A stretch of DNA of 64,000 nucleotides from Channa striata (Eukaryota > Chordata > Actinopteri > Anabantiformes > Channidae): positions 3,465,400 to 3,529,399 of the forward strand of contig CM065177.1 of the NCBI GenBank assembly GCA_033026295.1. The letters are read 5' to 3'. Numbering within the stretch: the first letter of the stretch is position 1; every line of letters starts with the position of its first letter. The notes below the pieces were generated by a model, which was not told the origin of the DNA, ran no database searches, and saw nothing but the letters and a program-made list of their open reading frames with translations. Of this stretch, positions 60,701-64,000 are shown one piece after another. A program made the translations under genes and the position numbers.

Positions 60701-62278
60701 ACTACCATGGGACAGCCAGTAATTCTGAGACTTCCACTTCAAGAGCTGTACAAATGCTGCCAGTAAATGCTAAATCTCATGAAGCAATAACTGGACAGGA
60801 AGCCAGCACCTTCCTTATTTTTGGCCGACAGAACAAAGATGATGCCAACTCTATTGCAAAAAGTGTTCAGACATTTCAGACCTTTACATGTGATCCCCAG
60901 ATGATACGTGAATGTGGTGCTCACGACAAAGCACGGAAAAAGATTGACACCCGTTGTAACTCACTGGATTCTGAGCCTTCCGTCCAACCTGTTGCATCAG
61001 ACAGTGGTGTGATGTTAGATTGGGGATATGATGAGGAAGGCTGGCTGTTTAAAAGGTCTGTTTCAGTGTCGACTCGACCTCTACTTAAGCCAGTAATGGG
61101 GATGAATGGAGCCAAGGCACGAAGCCAGAGCTTTGGTGCACGCTACATGGATAGGCCAACCTTCAACAGATCAGGAAAGGTCCGCACCCAAATAAAAACA
61201 CACTCAGGGAGCTCCTTGAACTCTCTTGGTGATGTCCATCCAGGGACTATGAGTTGCTCCAGTAGCTACCATTGTCCAATGAATCGATCCCTTTTGAACA
61301 ATTTTCTGATTGAAGAGGGCCTAACAGTTCCCTCACATTTGGGGTCTTCCAGTGAAAGACTGCAAAGTCTTAAACTCCAACGAGAGCATGCTAGGCGCCT
61401 TCAGATTGAGCAACAGTTTTCAAGCGCCTTTGGTGAGCCAGTTTCCGAAGAACCAGAAAGACAAAGTACCATAACCACAATCGAAGAGAAGGTAATGCTC
61501 GGCATAGAGGAGAACTTGCATAAGTCTCAAGAACAGGAGAGAAGCATTGAAGTCAAGCAAAAATCTGGCTCAACCTTAGCAAACTGGTTTGGTTTTCGTA
61601 AGAGTAAACTTCCTGCTCCAAGTGGCAAAAAGGCTGATGCCCCAAAAGTAAAAGAGGACAAGAGGGAGCAAAAGATTACATCACTTCTGGGAGGAAAGCA
61701 GACAAAGTCAGACAAAAAGAGAGACAGAAGAAAAAGTGATGGAAAAGACTGGTAAGAAACCGAATATCACGCTTTGACTCTAGTTCACTTAAAATCATAA
61801 ATGGGCTTTTGAAATATTCACGTCCATTGAAATTTTATCTCAACATTATGTAAATTTTCCAGGAATTTTATGGAAGTGCTTGTTCCAGTAGATTTCGTCA
61901 TGGCTTATTGGCACTGAAGTTATCTATTGACTCAAATTACTTTTTAGACATTTTTGTAAGTAATCAGAGACACTGTCACTTTATAAGTCTCCTTAGCCAT
62001 GAGATCGGCTCAGACACATTTCATTCAGAGAATCCTGCATTTCTCCTGGGTTTTTTCCGAGCTATTGGGTCATTTATCAACTGAATCACCCTGAGCATGT
62101 TGAGTCAACAGCATCAGAAGATCTCAGCATGCAATGGCTTGTTGACAAACTGTTCTCTTCCAGCTCCGTGGGGAGAAGAGAATCTCATGATGCCGTGCGG
62201 GCATGCATATCAATGCCTTGCCCAGGGATGTCCCTGAATGAGATACAAGGACACAGTAACATCACTGGGGAACCGAAG
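23927..62278 (+). CDS. nckap5: nckap5: Nck-associated protein 5, nine coding exons, 5' and 3' ends not seen
   Basis: Nine exons encode a long scaffold protein matching vertebrate NCKAP5 in order: the coiled-coil region (ENSALSMENDNQRKQYERCL, VANQVVQALLTQKD, LKEECVKLRTRVFDLEQQNR), the SELSLSSVCSEYSSGS block, HILKGLKRLQ with DCMTSNEGIYS, and near the end MNGAKARSQSF, GKVRTQI, IEEKVMLGIEEN and LANWFGFRKSKLPA. Known NCKAP5-family proteins bind Nck SH3 domains and associate with microtubules and EB proteins. Fitting motifs are visible: PLPPGR, a PxxPxR SH3 ligand (about 60232-60249), and SKIP, an SxIP EB-binding type (60502-60513). Exon phases agree throughout except for single-base frame breaks at a C run (35312-35315) and a T run (60377-60382). 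The paralogue NCKAP5L is the alternative; linkage to human chromosome 2 genes and the motif matches favour nckap5. Confidence 0.92.
24361..24442. repeat. Dispersed teleost repeat fragment
   Basis: Contains 'AGTCATTTGGCAGATG' and 'AAAGCGACTTGCAAGTGAG' followed by 'GTACAAGGCGAGCAAAGATC'. This is a core sequence I recognise as very common in fish genomes. It lies in the nckap5 intron after exon 23927-24062. Confidence 0.7.
24443..25220. other. nckap5 intron, no feature recognised
   Basis: AT-rich intronic sequence. A 67-codon minus-strand open frame at 24669-24872 has no recognisable domain or splice context. Confidence 0.5.
25226..25276. repeat. Short tandem repeat of AGTTAACGTTAGC
   Basis: About three imperfect copies of a 13-bp unit rich in the palindromes GTTAAC and AACGTT. 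More diverged TAATGCTAAC/TTAACG-like words continue to about 25345. Confidence 0.8.
25528..25800. mobile_element. Second, diverged copy of the 6474-6852 MITE
   Basis: The left end 'CTGTGTTTGCGTGCACTTAA' resembles the left inverted repeat at 6474. Inside, 'TTGGAGAAAGCTGATTGGAA' matches the interior of the first copy ('TTGGAGAAAGCCGATTATAA'). The right end is not clear. Confidence 0.5.
26219..26697. mobile_element. Non-autonomous hAT-like element
   Basis: Ends AGTGATG... and ...CATCTCTAA are imperfect inverted repeats of the hAT type (AGAGATG versus AGTGATG). They are flanked by 8-bp direct repeats TAAGCAGT (26211-26218) and TAGGCAGC (26698-26705), which agree at 6 of 8 positions. The interior is unusually GC- and CpG-rich for this intron. 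It has no transposase frame. It carries GTCACGTGAC at 26289-26298 and again at 26389-26398. Confidence 0.6.
26990..27660 (+). mobile_element. Decayed Tc1/mariner element, split by a younger repeat
   Basis: The left part (about 26990-27187) resembles transposase sequence of a common fish Tc1 family ('GTAGCATGGTGGTGGCAGCA', then 'CCAGGTGTGCAAAGCA'). The right part (27427-27660) has the family's 3' sequence ('TTCAACAAAGAACTGAGTAA', then 'GTCATTATGGGGTACTGAGT' and 'GGGGGGTCTGAAAACT'). Between them sits an unrelated repeat. All coding frames are broken. Confidence 0.7.
27188..27426. repeat. tRNA-like teleost repeat nested in the Tc1 copy
   Basis: Recognised by 'TTTCACACACTGATGGGGGA', 'GGGGTTCAGTGTCTTGCTCA', 'AGGACACTTCAATGTGTGTC' and 'GGGGATCAAACC', the last like a B-box in reverse. 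The same type of unit occurs at 12.7, 48.0 and 47.2 kb. Its borders coincide with the break in the Tc1 sequence. Confidence 0.7.
27652..27689. repeat. (TA)n microsatellite
   Basis: Alternating T/A with one TGTG interruption, at the end of the Tc1 remnant. Confidence 0.9.
27690..29080. other. nckap5 intron, no feature recognised
   Basis: AT-rich. The short frames at 27930-28438 have no domain or splice context that I recognise. Confidence 0.5.
29090..29260. repeat. Dispersed teleost repeat (GGACTGTGGGAGGAAAC type)
   Basis: Contains 'TGGTACATCCTGCACAGGTC', 'CTTTGGACTGTGGGAGGAAA' and 'ACCCATACAAGCACAGAG', a widely dispersed fish repeat. A second piece with 'TCTTTGGATTGTGGGAGAAA' and 'CATGCAAACTCCACACAGAA' lies at 29885-30010, so one element may be split by about 600 bp of other sequence (29270-29880). 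Confidence 0.65.
29885..30010. repeat. Second piece of the same dispersed repeat
   Basis: Carries 'GGCAATTTAGAGGCACC', 'TCTTTGGATTGTGGGAGAAA' and 'CATGCAAACTCCACACAGAA'. Same orientation as the 29.1-kb piece. Confidence 0.65.
30100..31200 (-). pseudogene. Decayed, intron-free coiled-coil protein remnant
   Basis: Read on the minus strand, successive broken frames spell heptad-like, Glu/Lys/Gln/Asn-rich sequence in order: KRKMKELWRKG and EENKVICQQNS, AKAEKEAISRQNEALQHKIQ, QQKLKDLYREYNAK, a stop, then EILQQKIKRVKVQLQNQKS, TLKEETDTLKLTNDRMTQEI, LPELEEMLSKEQVSEKNNNM, and LEKFTNSSLVVEKNNTHHQQ. At least three frameshifts and two in-frame stops separate them. No introns interrupt the order. I do not recognise the parent protein. 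It lies antisense inside the nckap5 intron, and a processed pseudogene is one explanation. Confidence 0.6.
31760..32000 (+). mobile_element. Decayed Tc1-type transposase fragment
   Basis: 'AGAGGCATGCCATTCCCTC' (translating to a HAIPS segment) and further on 'CTGTGGGAGAAGCTGGACCA' (LWEKLDQRIRE) match the C-terminal third of a fish Tc1 transposase, including the WxxLDxRxRE block. The sequence between them is shortened, so there is an internal deletion. Confidence 0.55.
32725..32970. repeat. Dispersed teleost repeat with CTAACCCT-like core
   Basis: Begins 'TACTTGTGAGGACACTAATT', continues with irregular CTAACCC/CTGACCC words and 'CCCAGTCTTGACCCTCAAA', and ends 'GTGAGGATCGTCCCCAC'. It is an interspersed fish repeat, not a telomere tract. 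Confidence 0.65.
33478..33560. repeat. AATTC pentamer run and dispersed teleost repeat end
   Basis: Five AATTC units lead into 'TTTATTTATAAAGCGCCAA' and 'CTCAAGGCACTTTACA', the tail of an abundant fish retroposon-like repeat. Confidence 0.75.
33885..33995. repeat. Fragment of the dispersed repeat seen at 29 and 40 kb
   Basis: 'GGAGAAACCCATGAAAGCAC', 'AGGGAGAACATTCAAAC' and a reverse tRNA-like 'AAACCACTCCACCACGGCGT'. Confidence 0.55.
33996..35261. other. nckap5 intron, no feature recognised
   Basis: Ends at the acceptor for exon 35262-35351. The overlapping short frames at 33951-34571 lack recognisable domains. Confidence 0.5.
35262..35351 (+). CDS. nckap5: nckap5 coding exon with a one-base frame break
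   Basis: Acceptor TGGAAGCAG before 35262 and donor GTATTG after 35351. It starts C ATG GAG GAG and reads MEETVRTLLQNQDSLEA. It then hits TGA at 35338-35340, while the neighbouring frame reads KVDPLDLMKAYK into the next exon DKLLEE. The exon is 90 nt, but phases on both sides require 91. The shift falls at CCCC (35312-35315), consistent with one lost C. Human has the matching MEETVRNLLQSQ and downstream EKLSEE segments. Confidence 0.85.
36077..36232 (+). CDS. nckap5: nckap5 coding exon
   Basis: Acceptor GCATTTCAG before 36077 and donor GTAAAA after 36232; 52 codons, phase 0 at both ends. Encodes DKLLEEMWKQQDSLEG, an acidic Ser/Gly-rich linker, then NPLLERLRALE. The last part matches the human LLLERLKALE that leads into the conserved coiled coil. 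Confidence 0.92.
36233..41066. other. nckap5 intron
   Basis: AT-rich, with a G homopolymer near 38204-38214. A dispersed repeat at 40120-40300 is listed separately. No exon-like block was recognised. Confidence 0.55.
40120..40300. repeat. Dispersed teleost repeat, opposite orientation to the 29-kb copies
   Basis: Carries 'GGTTTGCATGTTCTCCCTGT', 'GGGTTTCCTCCAGTTTCCTC' and 'GACTCTAAATTACCCATCGG'. These are the reverse complements of words in the 29.9-kb piece. Confidence 0.7.
41067..41135 (+). CDS. nckap5: nckap5 coding exon (conserved coiled coil)
   Basis: Acceptor CTGTACAG before 41067 and donor GTGAGT after 41135; 23 codons, phase 0. Encodes AENSALSMENDNQRKQYERC then LDE, nearly identical to the NCKAP5-family coiled coil. 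Confidence 0.95.
41136..42772. other. nckap5 intron, no feature recognised
   Basis: Contains a T homopolymer at about 42060-42072. The minus-strand open frames here are short and unsupported. Confidence 0.55.
42773..42811 (+). CDS. nckap5: nckap5 coding micro-exon
   Basis: A 39-nt exon, VANQVVQALLTQK, with acceptor TTCTTCAAG before and donor GTTTGT after. Phase 0 at both ends. The sequence is essentially identical to the mammalian exon, which makes such a short exon secure. Confidence 0.95.
42812..43977. other. nckap5 intron, no feature recognised
   Basis: AT-rich intronic sequence between the micro-exon and exon 43978-44097. Confidence 0.55.
43978..44097 (+). CDS. nckap5: nckap5 coding exon (coiled-coil end)
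   Basis: Acceptor GGTTTCTAG before 43978 and donor GTAGGA after 44097; 40 codons. Encodes DLKEECVKLRTRVFDLEQQN, then RILSVLFQQRV. Human NCKAP5 continues with about 30 residues (beginning KLHSRLL as remembered) that I could not find between this exon and 58513. Confidence 0.95.
44098..47129. other. nckap5 14-kb intron, first part
   Basis: No exon recognised. Contains an ATT microsatellite at 45717-45748. The 136-codon + strand frame at 44860-45270 has no recognisable domain. Confidence 0.5.
45717..45748. repeat. (ATT)n microsatellite
   Basis: About ten uninterrupted ATT units. Confidence 0.95.
47140..47345 (+). mobile_element. tRNA-derived SINE-like repeat
   Basis: An A-box-like 'TTGGTTGGTAAGG' and a B-box-like 'GGTTTGATCCC' lie about 50 bp apart in the head. 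The tail reads 'GTGTGAACGGGTGAATGAGA' and 'TTGTAAAGCGTTTATAAGCG', ending 'TATTTACCATT'. The 224-codon open frame over this stretch is a by-product of the repeat. Confidence 0.65.
47580..47830. mobile_element. Third, partial copy of the 6.5-kb MITE
   Basis: The right end 'TAACCTGGTTCCTTAAGTCC' resembles the right end of the 6474-6852 element ('TAACCTGATTACTTAAGTTC'). The interior word 'AGGCGGCAT' is shared with the 25.5-kb copy. The left end is unclear. Confidence 0.45.
48005..48155. repeat. tRNA-like teleost repeat (same type as 27.2 kb)
   Basis: 'GGTGGTTCAGCGTCTTGCTC', 'AGGACACGTCAACATGTGAC' and 'CCGGGGATCAAACCAACAAC', ending 'TGTGCCACAGGCCACC'. Confidence 0.7.
48156..53479. other. nckap5 14-kb intron, middle part
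   Basis: No exon recognised. A short 'CATCCATCCATCCATTATCT' repeat lies at 50045-50110, and a poly-A run of 12 at 51241-51252. The GC-richer block at 52200-52560 holds overlapping minus-strand frames without recognisable domains. Confidence 0.5.
50045..50110. repeat. CATCCATCCATT-type repeat end
   Basis: 'CATCCATCCATTATCTCCAA' then 'TGCTTATCCTGTTCAGTGTG' and 'AGGGGGCTGGA'. This is a frequent start of fish LINE/RTE-related repeats. Confidence 0.6.
53480..53770 (-). mobile_element. Decayed Tc1-type transposase fragment (minus strand)
   Basis: 'CATCATCCTGTTGAAACGAC', 'GTCCAAGATTCAACC' and 'AGCAAACCAGCCTCAGAGCA' are the complement of Tc1 transposase coding sequence of a common fish family. No open frame remains. 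Confidence 0.55.
53771..56700. other. nckap5 14-kb intron, late part
   Basis: No secure exon. The candidate block at 55825-55887 is listed separately. The A/T-rich stretch at 56200-56440 is unusually full of TAAT-type words. Confidence 0.5.
55825..55887 (+). other. Possible extra nckap5 exon (unproven)
   Basis: A 21-codon open block, ELTVQNTNAGSGADDFDQPS then D, lies between TTTACTCTTAG and GTATAT. It is phase 0 at both ends and so compatible with splicing between exons 43978-44097 and 58513-58692. No similarity to known NCKAP5 sequence was recognised. It could be a chance open block in the 14-kb intron. Confidence 0.2.
56710..57170 (-). mobile_element. Rex3-like (RTE) retrotransposon fragment
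   Basis: Read on the + strand it has 'GGGTCTCCTACCAGCTGGAT', 'GCCTGAAGACCTCCAATGGG', 'AGGCTCCTGGAAGACAT' and 'CTGTCCCACTCTGAGCTTCC'. These correspond to the complement of the Rex3 reverse transcriptase end, familiar from many fish genomes. It starts at a CATCCATCCAACCATTATCC end. Strongly decayed. Confidence 0.65.
57500..58050 (+). mobile_element. LINE 3' end (L2/Rex1-type ORF2 C-terminus)
   Basis: An open stretch of the 57502-57882 frame reads KTQRKLRGEKAFAVAGPNLW, then NVLPLQVRQASLLFKSKLKT. This is the typical C-terminal block of CR1/L2/Rex1-type LINE proteins (GxRAFxVxxPxLWNxLP). It is followed by an AT-rich tail ending near 'TTTATAAAATAAATTGAA'. Only the last part of the element is present. 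Confidence 0.7.
58051..58512. other. nckap5 intron end, no feature recognised
   Basis: Runs from the LINE tail to the acceptor of exon 58513-58692. Confidence 0.6.
58513..58692 (+). CDS. nckap5: nckap5 coding exon (Ser-rich block)
   Basis: Acceptor TTTTCCAG before 58513 and donor GTCGGT after 58692 (the +3/+4 bases are weak). It has 60 codons in phase 0. A Ser/Gly repeat leads into SELSLSSVCSEYSSGSHTW, matching the NCKAP5 signature SELSLSSTCSEYSSGS. Confidence 0.93.
58833..61751 (+). CDS. nckap5: nckap5 large coding exon, interrupted by a one-base frame break
   Basis: This exon of about 2.9 kb starts after ATGCACAG with SATSRDKRMRTGSVSS and ends AAA GAC TG before GTAAGA. The first frame runs to TAA at 60405-60407, and the second carries the rest to the donor. 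The switch fits one extra T in TTTTTT (60377-60382), giving ...NPDF-SALQSHSS. Exon length 2919 is one base more than the flanking phases allow, which supports this. Ser-rich, mostly disordered sequence holds HILKGLKRLQ, DCMTSNEGIYS, a YDNLP tyrosine motif (about 60139-60153), PLPPGR, SKIP (60502-60513), MNGAKARSQSF, KVRTQI, IEEKVMLGIEEN, LANWFGFRKSKLPA and a Lys/Arg-rich end. Confidence 0.92.
61752..62163. other. nckap5 intron
   Basis: Short intron from donor GTAAGA to the acceptor at 62161-62163. No other feature. Confidence 0.7.
62164..62278 (+). CDS. nckap5: nckap5 coding exon after the large exon
   Basis: Acceptor TTCTCTTCCAG before 62164 and donor GTAAAT after 62278; 115 nt. It completes the TG-C codon of the previous exon and stays open for 38 codons (SVGRRESHDAVRACISMPCP, then GMSLNEIQG). 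No clear match to a remembered human segment, so the call rests on strong splice sites and agreeing phase. Confidence 0.75.
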
Positions 62279-62689
62279 GTAAATCAATCCCTTAGTCAAT
62301 ATTTTATTGGTATGCATCAGGTTTCGTAATCCCAAAATAATCTAAAGATTGTACATATGTGTACTGTCTTTTTTTTGTACAAAGAATGCTATTATTTGAA
62401 CAGGAACATACCATATAATCTGAAGGAAAACATAGAAATATTCTCAAGATACGCAATAGACAACCAAAGGATATTCAGACTAATATCACCCCTGTATTTA
62501 AATATAGTAAGGGGCTACATTGGTGGGAGAATGTAATACAGTAGATGAAGGATTAAGGATTCTCAGTTGTCAGAACACTCCCTGGCAATTTATAATACCA
62601 GAAGACATGTGATCTGAAAGAGCACTGACTGTCTTCACAAACATTGTGAAGACAGTCAGTGCAGTCAATAATCCACTAATTGGGTCAGC

Positions 62690-62820
62690 ACTTTAATCCC
62701 TGGTTCCTCCTGTGAAAATGTGTCCTTGGGCAAGACCCTAACCACCAAGTTGATCTAGCGGGGATCAACCCACTGGGATGAGAGTGTGTGTGTGAAGGTG
62801 GCAAAACAGGTTTGGGTCAG
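62690..62820. repeat. SINE-like tail
   Basis: 'TGTCCTTGGGCAAGACCCTA' and 'GAGAGTGTGTGTGTGAAGGT' are words of tRNA-derived fish SINE-like repeats. Confidence 0.55.
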
Positions 62821-63647
62821 ATAAGGTAGAAAGGTTCTATTAATCGCAGACAACTTTACAATATATAGTATATAGGTTGTGTTTACACTTATTATGATAC
62901 TTATTAAAGTGCTAAAATAAGGAAACAGCTCTGTTAAAGTCAGTCTTAAAGGCAATTTACAGAAGACAAAACTATGACTGTAAGCTGGTGACATATGACA
63001 TGTAGGACACATGTACAACACATTTGGAATCCAGGAAGTCTTCTTCATGCACATCTACTGTCGAACGTGTAAAGTATGCTGCAGTTTCAAAATGAGATTA
63101 CGTTTTAAGTTCGAAACCTGTTAAACTGTGTCCAAGGGTCTCCATGGACAAATCTTGCAGAAGACTCAACATCTTTGCTTCCACCTTTAAAACTATAAAG
63201 AGCATGTCAACAGTGCCATGCATCAGTCAGTAGAATGGATGTTGGTAACCTAATGTCCATGAAGAGAACATGTGGAGGGAGCATGGGGGGAGACATATAC
63301 ACAAGTATAACACAGTAAAAATATGAGTGATGTTGTGAACCTTAGGTATTTATCTGAGGGATTACTTTTAAACTATGTGGTAAGACACTGCAAAACAGCA
63401 AACAAAAAACACATATATTATCATAAATCACTCCTATTAGTCTTCTTCGATGAATGTCAACTTTTGATTTCAATATCTTGGTCCCTCCTGTCAAACTCAG
63501 TTTAAATCCTTTAAACGAGATATATTGAATCGTTGGACCCTCCTTTCCTGTCTGTCTGTTGTGTTGTGTGGGAACAACAGAACACATACTGTTGGTAACA
63601 TCTTTTTTGTCCTTGTGCAAATTCACAACAATGCATTTGATGACCAG

Positions 63648-63693
63648 AGAGCTGAAGATGAAAATGGATCATCCCAACAGAATGCTGTAATAG
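63648..63693 (+). CDS. Possible next nckap5 exon (tentative)
   Basis: Open, polar sequence RAEDENGSSQQNAVI precedes a good donor GTGAGA at 63694, with a CCAG at 63644-63647 as possible acceptor. The acceptor lacks a strong pyrimidine tract. A further acceptor-like TTTGCAG occurs near 63850, followed by EEVKTKYDKH and a GTAAGT donor near 63884, but its phase does not join cleanly to this block. Transcript evidence is needed. Confidence 0.25.
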
Positions 63694-64000
63694 GTGAGAC
63701 ATTTCTTCTGCATAATTGTTTACATTTACTGCATATAATGAGTAATGTGCCTCTCTTGAATATTCTGGCACATGGAAAAAAACTGAATGTAGATAACTGC
63801 TGTAAATAGAGGGCTCAAGGTTTTATTTGTGCTTACCATTTTACAGTTTGCAGGAAGAAGTGAAGACCAAATATGACAAACATGTGTAAGTTACAAATAT
63901 GATGAATATGCTACAAGCAATCAAACATGCAAAGTGTCAAATTTTGTCAGTGTGTGCTTTTTTCTCCATATTTATGTGTTTTATTTCTTCTACCTCTGCA

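Larger units (their letters stand above)
62279..64000. other. nckap5 intron and window end
   Basis: Mostly intronic. Contains a SINE-like tail at 62690-62820 and the tentative exon at 63648-63693. The C-terminal exons of NCKAP5 are expected beyond the right edge. Confidence 0.5.

Noticed and set aside
1..64000. CRISPR arrays, operons, phage or plasmid systems
   Set aside because: No spaced direct-repeat arrays or compact co-oriented intronless genes; the content is vertebrate throughout.

Overview
The window is vertebrate nuclear DNA, almost certainly from a teleost fish. The genes are split by long AT-rich introns with GT-AG borders. The dispersed repeats are those typical of ray-finned fish: L2, Rex3 and other LINE ends, decayed Tc1/mariner copies, a hAT-like element, MITEs, tRNA-derived SINE-like units, and CA and ATT microsatellites. 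There is no bacterial or viral gene organisation, no CRISPR array and no rRNA gene.

Left end (about 1-6.9 kb): a head-to-head pair. Exon 1 of C2orf69 (mitochondrial, hydrolase-like) reads leftward from 1571 and its second exon lies off the window. A complete five-exon FTCDNL1 reads rightward (2997-6340, 330 codons plus stop). It encodes a whole formiminotransferase domain without a cyclodeaminase. The same divergent pair exists on human 2q33.1, so this is conserved synteny around a shared promoter region.

Middle and right (23.9-62.3 kb and beyond): nckap5, encoding Nck-associated protein 5, a microtubule-associated scaffold, on the + strand. Nine coding exons are supported: 23927-24062, 35262-35351, 36077-36232, 41067-41135, 42773-42811, 43978-44097, 58513-58692, the 2.9-kb exon 58833-61751, and 62164-62278. 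The 5' coding start and the 3' end were not found. A GC-rich block at 9.9-10.3 kb ending in a good donor may be an untranslated first exon. All exon phases agree except at two places. One base is missing at a C run in exon 35262-35351, and one extra base lies in a T run in the large exon. Both look like homopolymer sequence errors, though real lesions are not excluded.

Between and inside the genes is mobile-element debris. It includes an L2 LINE at 10.7-12.3 kb and a hAT-like element carrying two GTCACGTGAC palindromes exactly 100 bp apart. A Tc1 copy at 27 kb is split by another repeat. A decayed, intron-free coiled-coil coding remnant lies on the minus strand at 30.1-31.2 kb. I found no clear new biological system. 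The items most worth checking are the nckap5 frame breaks, the coiled-coil remnant, the full-length FTCDNL1 and a possible extra nckap5 exon at 55.8 kb.
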